Assembly (NCBI GenBank): GCA_947044405.1
Contig: CAMRHE010000018.1
Location: 558,001-622,000 of the forward strand
Origin: Leptodactylus fallax
Taxonomy: Eukaryota; Chordata; Amphibia; Anura; Leptodactylidae
Reading direction: 5' to 3'
Length of the DNA stretch: 64,000 nucleotides
Under the pieces are notes generated by a model, which was given only the letters and a program-made list of their open reading frames with translations, was not told where the DNA came from and made no database searches. Position 1 is the stretch's first letter. Each line of letters starts with the position of its first letter. The position numbers and the translations under genes were made by a program. Of the stretch, positions 56,160 through 64,000 are shown in pieces.

Positions 56160-57790
56160 CAGTGCCTTGCGAAAGTATTCGGCCCCCTTGAACTTTTCAA
56201 CCTTTTGCCACATTTTAGGCTTCAAACATAAGGATATAAAATTTTAATTTTTTGGTAAAGAATCAACAACAAGTGGGACACAATCATGAAGTGGAACGAA
56301 ATTTATTGGTTATTTTAAACTTTTGTAAAAAATAAAAAACTGAAAAGTGGGGCGTGCCAAATTATTCGGTCTCCTTAAGTTAATACTTTGTAGCGCCACC
56401 TTTTGCTGCGATTACAGCTGCAAGTCGCTTGGGGTATGTCTCTATCAGTTTTGCACATCGAGAGACTGAAATTCTTGCCCATTCTTCCTTGGAAAACAGC
56501 TCGAGCTCAGTGAGGTTTGATGGAGAGCGTTTGTGAACAGCAGTTTTCAGCTCTTTCCACAGACTCTCGATTGGATTCAGGTCTGGACTTTGACTTGGCC
56601 ATTCTAACACCTGGATACGTTTATTTGTGAACCATTCCATTGTAGATTTAGCTTTATGTTTGGGATCATTGTCTTGTTGGAAGATAAATCTCCTTCCCAG
56701 TCTCAGGTCTTTTGCAGACTCCAACAGGTTTTCTTCCAGAATGATCACGTATTTGGCTACATCCATCTTCCCATCAATTTTAACCATCTTCTCTGTCCCT
56801 CCTGAAGAAAAGCCGGCCCAAACCATGATGCTGCCACCACCATGTTTGACAGTGGGGATGGTGTGTTCAGAGTGATGAGCTGTGTTGCTTTTACGCCAAA
56901 CATATCGTTTTGAATTGTGGCCAAAAAGTTCGATTTTGGTTTCATCTGACCAGAGCACCTTTTTCCACATGTTTGGTGTGTCTCCCAGGTGGCTTGTGGC
57001 AAACTTTAAATGAGACTTTTATGGATATCTTTGAGAAATGGCTTTCTTCTTGCCACTCTTCCATAAAGGCCAGATTTGTGCAGTGTACGACTGATTGTTG
57101 TCCTATGGACAGACTCTCCCACCTCAGCTGTAGATCTCTGCAGTTCATCCAGAGTGATCATGGGCTTCTTGTCTGCATCTCTGATTAGTCTTCTTCTTGT
57201 TTGAGATGAAAGTTTAGAGGGATGGCCGTGTCTTGATAGATTTGCAGTGGTCTGATACTCCTTCCATTTCAATATGATCGCTTGCACAGTGCTCCTTGGG
57301 ATGTTTAAAGTTTGGGAAATCTTTTTGTATCCAAATCCGGCTTTAAACTTCTCCACAACAGTATCACGGACCTGCCTGGTGTGTTCCTTGGTCTTCATGA
57401 TGCTCTCTGCGCTTTAAACAGAACCCTGAGACTATCACAGAGCAGGTGCATTTATACGGAGACCTGATTACACACAGGTGGATTATATTTATCATCATCA
57501 GTCATTTAGGACAACATTGGATCATTCAGAGATCCTCACTGAACTTCTGGAGTGAGTTTGCTGCACTGAAAGTAAAGGGGCCGAATAATATTGCATGCCC
57601 CACTTTTCAGTTTTTTATTTTTTACAAAAGTTTAAAATAACCAATAAATTTCGTTCCACTTCACAATTGTGTCCCACTGTTTGTTGATTCTTCACCAAAA
57701 AATAAAAATTTTATATCCTTATATTTGAAGCCTGAAATGTGGCAAAAGGTTGAAAAGTTCAAGGGGGCCGAATACTTTCGCAAGGCACTG
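56160..57790 (-). mobile_element. Tc1/mariner element, DD34E type, near-complete
   Basis: Ends CAGTGCCTTGCGAAAGTATT and the inverse (AATACTTTCGCAAGGCACTG) at 57771-57790; 1631 bp. Inverted arms of about 210 bp with few differences. The expected flanking TA is worn on both sides (CA and TT). The transposase on the minus strand is interrupted once. A truncated copy of the same family is at 27199-27925. Confidence 0.93.
56380..57398 (-). pseudogene. Tc1 transposase (DD34E), one frameshift from complete
   Basis: ATG at 57398 opens the N-terminal helix-turn-helix region (MKTKEHTRQVRDTVVEKFKA), with STVQAIILKW and SSQTRRRLIRDA. Near 57015 the frame shifts within HKSL; a single missing A explains it. 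The second frame then gives MWKKVLWSDETKIELFG (first D), HGGGSIMVWAGF, FIFQQDNDPKH (second D), SPDLNPIESLW (E) and a C-terminus GGATKY with stop at 56380. There are 34 residues between the second D and E, the classic Tc1 spacing. Total length would be about 340 residues, normal for the family. All three catalytic residues are intact. Confidence 0.93.
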
Positions 57791-58418
57791 TTTTTAGTAA
57801 GCATTTTGTAAATATGGCCAAATATAAACACACAATATTTTTCGCACTACAGTATTTATAGCAATAGACAATTTTTGTACTGGAAGATCACAATGAATTG
57901 ATGCAGATTTTATTACAAAGCACAATGTTGTTGGGGGAGGGGAAATCAAACATTTGCAGCAAGATGTCTCTGCAGAGGAGTATAAAATTAACATTAATCT
58001 ATAAATTTAAGATGTCTGGTAACTTTAGACTAGTACTAGTAGCAAATACAAACACGTACTTGATTATTCATATTGGTCAGTCTGCTGTTTGATATATTTG
58101 ATTCCTTGTTGCAATAGAAGAGTAGTGATTTATTAAAGTGACAAAATTCTGGGCAATACATGGAGATTAAAAACAGAGAGATTCAACACCTCATAAAATA
58201 TAAAACATCAAATTCCTCTTTTTTTGCCCACCACTTCTAAACACCATAAAACAGGACTGCCATTTGAAGCATCATACAAGTAATATATTGACTGTACAGT
58301 ATATAGTTATATATAATTAATGTACTAAAATGACATCTATTTTTATGGAATTTGTAGTAGTGAACAAGTAGTGACCTTATGTTCTATTCTATTCAATAGT
58401 GGACACAAATGACAAAAG
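57791..58418. other. No gene recognised
   Basis: AT-rich DNA; the last 8 bp (GACAAAAG) are the left target duplication of hAT copy D. Confidence 0.4.
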
Positions 58419-58788
58419 CAGGGCCGGCGTTGGGGGGGGGGGCAAACTGGGCAATTGCCCAGGGCCCCATCTCCAAAGGGGCCCCCGGGATCCGGAGCAT
58501 GGTGATTTTTACTCACCTGTCCTAGGTGTTTGACGTCAACTTCTGGCGTTCCGGACGTCACCGCTGAGGCCTGGCCATCACGTGGGGCGTGCTAACAGCG
58601 TGCCTCACGTCACTACTGAGTCCTGTGATTGGGCTTCAGCGGTGATGTCCACAACACGTGACATCAGCCGCAAGCAAGAGGAAGCGGTCGCCGGCGGGGA
58701 TAGCGGAGCAGCGCGAGGAGGCCCAGGAGAGGTAAGGCAAGGTGAGTATAACTGTTTGTTATTTTCCCTCACCTTCCCCGGGCCTTCG

Positions 58789-58830
58789 ATTATTATACTC
58801 TGGGGTCTGAAGAGACCCCAGAATATAATA
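58789..58830. repeat. TATACTCTGGGGTCT palindrome of copy D
   Basis: ATTATTATACTCTGGGGTCT, loop GAAG, then AGACCCCAGAATATAATA: a hairpin like those of copies A, B and C. Confidence 0.9.
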
Positions 58831-58849
58831 TAATAATAAAGGGAGTCTG

Positions 58850-60245
58850 TAGGGCCACTGGGGAGCATTATCCTGGGGGGGGGCCCTCTGGATACCATAT
58901 TATACTGTGTGGGGCCACTGTGGAGCATTACACTGGGGAAGGGGCCCTCTAGTTAGCATATTATACTGTGTGGGGCCACTGTGGAGCATTATGCTATCCA
59001 GAGGGGCCCCACACAGTATAATATGCTATCCAGAGGGCCCCTTCCCCAGTATAATGCTCCACGGTGGCCCCACACATTATAATATGCTCTTCAGAGGGGC
59101 CCCCAGTATAATGCTCCAAAGTGGCCTCACAGAATATAACATGCTCTTCAGAGCCCCCCACATTATAATGCTCCACAGAGGCCCCACAGAATATAACATG
59201 CTCATCAGAGGGCCTCTTCCCCCAATATAATGCTCCACTTTGGTCCTACACAGTATAATATGCTATCCAGAGGGGCCCCCCCAGTATATTATACTGTGTG
59301 GAACCACTGTGAAGCATTATATTGGAGGAGGAGGCCCTCTGGAGAGCATGTTATATTCTATGGAGCCTCTGTGCAGCATTATAATGTGGGGGGGGGGCTC
59401 TGGAGAGCATGTTATATTCTGTGAGGCCACTTTGGAGCATTATACTGGGAGGCCCTCTGGAGAGCATATTATACTGTGTGGAGGCCATTCTGGAGCATGT
59501 TATACTGTGTGGGGTCACTGTGAAGCATTATTCAGGGAGAGGGGCATCTGCAGAGCATATTACATTGCGTGGCACCACTGTGGGGCATTATTCAGTGGGG
59601 GGGGGGAAACTAGGGGGCCCTCTGGGGAGCATATTATATTGCATGGGGCCTACTGTGGAGCATTATACTGGGGGACGCTCTGGGGAGCATAATATATTGC
59701 AGGGGGGCACTGTGGAGCATTATACTAGGGGGGCCCTCTGGGGAGCATATTATACTATGGGCCACTGTGGAGCTTTATACTGGGGGAAGGGGCAGTGTGG
59801 GGAGCCTGTTATACTGTGTGGGGCCACTGTGGAGTGTACTATATTGTGTGGGGCTTCTCTGGAGCATATTATACTCTGGGGCCATTGTAGAGCATTATAC
59901 TGGGGGGGATGTGGGGAGCATATTATACTGTGGGGGACCACTGTGGAGCATTATACTGAGGGGGCACTGTGTGGTGTATATTATACTGTATGGAGCATAT
60001 TATATTGTGTGGGGCTGCTGGGGAGCATATTGTACTGTCTGTGGCCACTAAGGGGTAGTATACTGTGTGGGCCACTGTGGAGTATTATACTGTGTGGAGT
60101 CTTATTTACCATGTGGGGCCACTATGGGGGGCTCAGGGGAGCGTTTTATACTGTGTAGGGCCACTGTGGAGCATTATATACCATGTGGGGAAACTAGAGG
60201 GCTCAGGGGAGCATTTTATACTGTAGAGCATTATATACCATGTGG
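58850..60245. repeat. 31/62-bp minisatellite with an inverted block, copy D
   Basis: Units such as GGGGCCACTGTGGAGCATTA plus TACTGGGGG alternate with GGCCCTCTGGAGAGCATATT plus ATACTGTGTG, giving a 62-bp dimer. From about 58997 to 59285 the units run in the opposite direction (CCCCACACAGTATAATATGC). Frames of up to 249 codons (59409-60158) come from the repeat and are not a gene. Confidence 0.9.
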
Positions 60246-60534
60246 GGGGGCTCAAAATTCCTGCTGGCAGCTCTGTGTGCTATGTCTGCATCACAGCTCC
60301 CTCACTATAATCTTGCACATACGTGTAGTGCTTTGGGGCCTGCACAGTACTATAGGAGCTGACTATACTGGGAACATACTCAGTAACGCCAGATAGTCAG
60401 CACATATGTAAGACTTCAGTGAAGGAGCCGTGGTGTAGGCTATTAGCAGGAAGCTGTTGGGTGGGGCCCCAGAACAAGTTCCTCTGGTGGGCCTAAGGCT
60501 CTTCAGTCCGACACTGTATAACGGAGAACTATTA

Positions 60535-61030
60535 TATATAAGGATGGGTTACTATATATAATTGGGAAACTTAAATATGAGGGGGCTATTATAAGGGGGA
60601 GCTATTATATATAAGGGGCTCTTATTTTTAAGGGGGGAACTATTATATATAAGGTTGGGTTACTATATATAATTGGAAAACTTAAATATGAGGGGGCTAT
60701 TATAAGGGGGGAACTATTATATATAAGGCATATATTATAAGGGGGGAGCTATTATTTATAAGAGGGGAAGTATTTATAAGGGGGGTATAATTGTTAAGTG
60801 GGCTTATTAATAAAGGGGGCTATTAGTGATAATGGGGACTATTATTTACAAGGGTAACTTATTTATGAGAGGGTTATTATTAATAAGAGAGCAGTATTAT
60901 TTTTACGGGGTGACTGTTACTGATAAGGGGGGATATTACTGATACAGGGCACTATTTATCATTTATAAGGGCGCTATTACTGATAAAGGTGTTTATTATT
61001 TATAAACAGGGACTATTATTTATCAGGAGA
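60535..61030. repeat. Worn tandem repeat of ATAAGGGGGGCTATTATTTA type
   Basis: Units of roughly 20-23 bp. In addition, a block of about 113 bp starting TGGGTTACTATATATAATTG (60545) is repeated at 60657. Confidence 0.8.
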
Positions 61031-61298
61031 CGCTATAATAACTGATAACTGGGTGCAAAAATCTATTAGGTGGTACAAAGGTGCTCATTGGAATTGTGTG
61101 TGGTAAAATGGGGCTTGTTATTACTTTTTTGTTGGCAGAAAGGAGGCGTTATTATAGGGGTTGTCACTTGAAGACGATGGTGTTGTTTGCATATCGGCAT
61201 TTGGGGCCCTGCTTTTAATTTTGCCCAGGGCCCCACTTTGTCTAAAACCGGCCCTGGACAAAAGGAGTGATTTATGTCATAATTTGAGCTTGGTAAAC

Positions 61299-61565
61299 TT
61301 AAAGGGTGTTCCCATATTAGTATTTATAGCTATGTCCATAGGAGATGCCATAAATACCTGGTAGATGAGGGTCCCACATTTACCTTGAGAACGGGGACCC
61401 CCTGTACCTGAAAATGAATGAAAAGGGGTTGAGCTTCCCCGTGTCTCTCCCTTTACTTGTACAGGAGTTCCGGGGAAATAACAAGCAGGGAGCTTCATCT
61501 GTTTCCGTACCTGCATCCTATTGGTGTAACTATACATAAATGTATAGCCGAGAATACCCCTTTAA
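61299..61565. mobile_element. TTAA MITE ending in AGGGTGTTCCCA
   Basis: TTAA then AGGGTGTTCCCATATTAG; right GCCGAGAATACCCCT then TTAA. Inner TATTTATAGCTATGTCC pairs loosely with CCATAAATACC. Confidence 0.78.
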
Positions 61566-61893
61566 AAGTTGGAGTTTACTTGGAGTTATAAACTTTATTT
61601 GGGGCCTAAAATACAGAAATAACACTTTCTAACACATGTACTTTACTGATTTTCCTGCAGTCTCCTGCTTCTTGTGACTTTAGCAGCTTTTTGAGTGACC
61701 TTCTATTCACAGTAATATCATTATTGATGGGCACTGTGATCATGTGATGTGTCATCAGTTCATGGATGAACATAAGCAGTGGCATAGATTGCAAAACACT
61801 GACAACCAGCAGAAAACCATGGTAAATTACAATAATTTTTTTTCTATTTTAAGCCTAAAAGCCTTTTTTTTTTAATTCCCAGAAAATGCCTTT
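61566..61893. other. No gene recognised
   Basis: AT-rich sequence. Confidence 0.4.
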
Positions 61894-62135
61894 AGGATAA
61901 GGCCCCCAAGTAGAGAACCGCAGCTAAAAAAGACTCTGCAGCAATTTTTATCTTCCCTTATTAAATCTATAGAGAAAATGCTTGCGTTTCCTATAGTTTT
62001 AATAGGAGAAGAAAAAACGCAGCAAAAACTCATTGAAAAAAAGCTGTGGAAAAAATGCAATGTTTTCATTACTTTTTTTCCTGCATTTTTTATAGTTGCA
62101 TTTCGCTAGCTGTGGTCTTAGCCAAAAGCTACATT
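61894..62135. mobile_element. M1-related MITE copy
   Basis: Left GGATAAGGCCCCCAAGTAG, right GCTAGCTGTGGTCTTAGCC; middle TTCCCTTATTAAATCTATAG as at 36270. The ends are worn. Confidence 0.65.
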
Positions 62136-62710
62136 CACAGTATATTCAAAAAGTCTACTGTACTTCTTTTTATCCAAAATGGAAAAAGAGCCCAACACAA
62201 GGGAAAAAAATTAAACAATCCCTTTCGTTTCATTTTATATACTGAGTATGTCATTTCTTTGCGGAATGATTCCCTTGTCCCTTGTGCTGGGACTTATTTC
62301 CATGGGGAACAGATTTCTTGAATACAGAGGGAATAAGTTCTTATATGTTTCTATACAACAGCCTGCAGTATGTTATTGTTTATAATAAAAAAACAATAAT
62401 CCCCCCCCCCAAAAAAAATGTAGAAATTAAAAGGCTAAGAATCCATTATATGTAAAGGTTTACTAAGTTTCTGAACATTATCATTGCCTATCCTGCACTG
62501 TGTATTCAGAATAACCCTTACATAAAAGCACTTTAACGTAACGTATGCATTAATAAACTATACAACTACTCCACTGCTGGGAAAGATGTCTCTAATGTGT
62601 CATAGTTTATATTTTTTCAAACAAATGGCAGGAAATGGCTCAGGCAAATGCATTCAGCCCATAGTCTGTGTTTGACCATCCTCGGGCAGAGTATTTTTTT
62701 TTTTAATGTA
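62136..62710. other. No gene recognised
   Basis: AT-rich; C run then A run at 62400-62418. Confidence 0.4.
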
Positions 62711-63695
62711 TGTAAAAATGTGAACCGAGAGCAAGGCAGGTGGTTTGGACTCCGCAACCAGAAATGAACGCACACGCGGTAGTTCAAGAAAAAAATATAT
62801 ATTTACTATAAGTTAATAAAGGCTAGTTAAAGGTAAAATGACAGGGCTAAAGACAAGCAAAATATACAATATAGCATGAACAATTTCAAGGCAAATTCTG
62901 CAATGGTTTCTACTTTTACTCTGTCCACTTCTGCAGTATGGACACTGAATGAACAATATACTCAAAACTATCCCTAACTGACCCTGACTTCACATTTGGG
63001 TGCACCCCCTTTTCCCCAGTGGTCCAGGTGGACCGCTTACAGTCCGTAGAAGCGCGCGGTGGGGCCCAAAGTCGGTCCTTTCTTTTATAGTGAAGCGTCC
63101 TCTCCTCACGGTTATCAGGATCTTGGGAGAAATGAAGTCCTCTTTAACAGACAGGGAAACCAACTGAATGCAATGTAATCCAACAGCAGATTCCACTCAG
63201 CACACTGACAGTCCTGCCGAATCCATACACTGAGCTGGGATGTAAGCCGGGATTTAGCAGGTGCCGTCCAGTACATCAACAGCACTGCGAGTCTCTATCT
63301 GTGGTATCCATATACACAGTCACAATGTCAGTCTCACTGATCAGCCACTGAACACAGTTCCTTTCACGTGGACTCACTAGTCCTGTTGTCTCTTTACACT
63401 CTGTTTGTCTCTGGACCAAGATACAGCTTAGCTGTACAGAAAAATCTCCACACCAGTTCAATACAACACTTGCCAAGATGGCTGCTGCTCTCTGTCTCGT
63501 CACTTCCTGCTTCTCTGCTCACACTCTGTCTGCAGAACAGGCAGGCTGACATAAAAGGGGAGGGGGTCTCACTCCAGCATCATGTCACAATTACAATGGC
63601 TGCTGTCTTAAAGGAACAGAATCACAGAAATACATTCAACATTAACAGTTTATACAGACAAATGAAGCTTAAGACAACATTGGCTGTCTCTTACA
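62711..63695 (-). mobile_element. 3' LTR of an LTR retrotransposon
   Basis: On the minus strand the LTR starts TGTAAGAGACAGCC at 63695 and probably ends in TTACA at 62711 (985 bp, short inverted ends TGTAA/TTACA). Directly upstream is a purine tract (AAAGTGGGGGGGAA, 63698-63711), the usual plus-strand primer. A TATA-like ACTATAAAAG lies at about 63084-63093 on the minus strand. The second LTR is outside the window, so the borders rest on structure only. Confidence 0.7.
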
Positions 63696-63709
63696 TATTC
63701 CCCCCCACT

Positions 63710-64000
63710 TTAAGATTGGCAGTCCCTGCCTATGACTGTATATCCAGAGGGTTGTACTTTTATGCACAGGGTGGTAGTATACCGATGTATGGCAGGCCAA
63801 ACAAACTCATCCTGCGCATACCGAACAGGGGGAATACCAGCATTTGGCCTAGTGGTCCGTCTGAGGACCGGTGGTATATTATGGGGTGCTGCAGCTATGG
63901 GCTGAGAAGGACCAGCGGATTCCGCACCAGAGGGGGCACAGGCCGGAGATACAGTAGTCACAGGTGGAACATCCCCAGGAGCAGGAATCGGCCAACAATC
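63710..64000 (-). pseudogene. C-terminal end of an LTR-retrotransposon polyprotein (partial)
   Basis: An open frame runs from the right edge of the window to a stop at 63710, next to the purine tract of the LTR. It is proline-rich and contains LRRTTRPNAGIPPVRYAQDE, a basic RRxxRxxxGxPPxRY motif seen in tails of LTR-retrotransposon polyproteins. No reverse transcriptase or integrase core lies in the window, so the superfamily (Gypsy or other) and intactness are unknown. I list it as partial element coding sequence rather than a host gene. Confidence 0.6.

Larger units (their letters stand above)
58411..61264. mobile_element. hAT composite element, copy D, exact 8-bp duplication
   Basis: The element is 58419-61256 (2838 bp). 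It starts CAGGGCCGGCGTTGG and ends with the inverse of CAGGGCCGGTTTTAG. GACAAAAG flanks it exactly (58411-58418, 61257-61264). Internal order: GC-rich part with TGACGTCA (58531-58538), GGTGAGTATA, palindrome (58789-58830), 31-bp array (58850-60245), worn AT/GGGG tandem repeats (60535-61030), then a right part with GCCCAGGGCCCC. No transposase; long frames inside are minisatellite translations. Confidence 0.94.

Noticed and set aside
59409..60158. 249-codon open frame and several overlapping ones on 58.9-60.4 kb
   Set aside because: All are minisatellite translations in hAT copy D, with repeated GALYWG/SILYCVGP-type words.

Overview
The window looks like a gene-poor, repeat-dense piece of a frog genome (probably a neobatrachian; inferred). 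The reasons are several Tc1/mariner families typical of amphibians and fish, many short inverted-repeat elements (MITEs) flanked by TTAA, hAT elements whose ends resemble CAGNGGCGNNNCTAG, a V-SINE-like tRNA-derived SINE, an L1-clade LINE, a Helitron and an LTR retrotransposon end. Nothing is bacterial or organellar: no operons, rRNA or free tRNA genes. The only host-gene signal is two candidate exons on the minus strand (24624-24852, then 18636-18680), with clean splice sites and compatible reading phase. I could not name the gene.

Layout. 1-9.1 kb: degraded repeats, a Tc1 element of DD38E type (1400-3022), MITEs, and a Tc1 element (7713-9126) whose central part is almost free of T on the + strand. 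9.1-15.7 kb: MITEs, a partial hAT element, and a nested stack in which one Tc1 relic (12290-14110) holds a hAT MITE and a TTAA MITE and abuts a fold-back Tc1 fragment. 15.7-26.4 kb: MITEs, old repeats and the two exons. 26.7-33.6 kb: an L1 LINE interrupted by a Tc1 fragment and by a 2.56-kb hAT element with exact 8-bp target duplications, followed by a second, truncated hAT copy. 33.8-37.7 kb: a MITE cluster with one SINE. 39-49 kb: sparse MITEs and two large palindromes. 49.7-51.0 kb: Helitron. 51.1-54.5 kb: a long-inverted-repeat element carrying a hAT element that itself carries MITEs. 55-57.8 kb: MITEs and a nearly intact DD34E Tc1 element. 58.4-61.3 kb: a 2.84-kb hAT element. 62.7-64 kb: LTR and 3' coding end of an LTR retrotransposon running off the right edge.

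The most unusual observations are: (1) T loss across about 700 bp of the Tc1 element at 7.7-9.1 kb; (2) four non-autonomous hAT copies that share an internal kit (a 31-bp minisatellite, a palindrome around TATACTCTGGGGTCT, a GC-rich core with TGACGTCA) although their termini differ; (3) fold-back and nested structures that give a relative order of insertions. Family assignments rest on motif recognition and comparisons within the window, without database searches.
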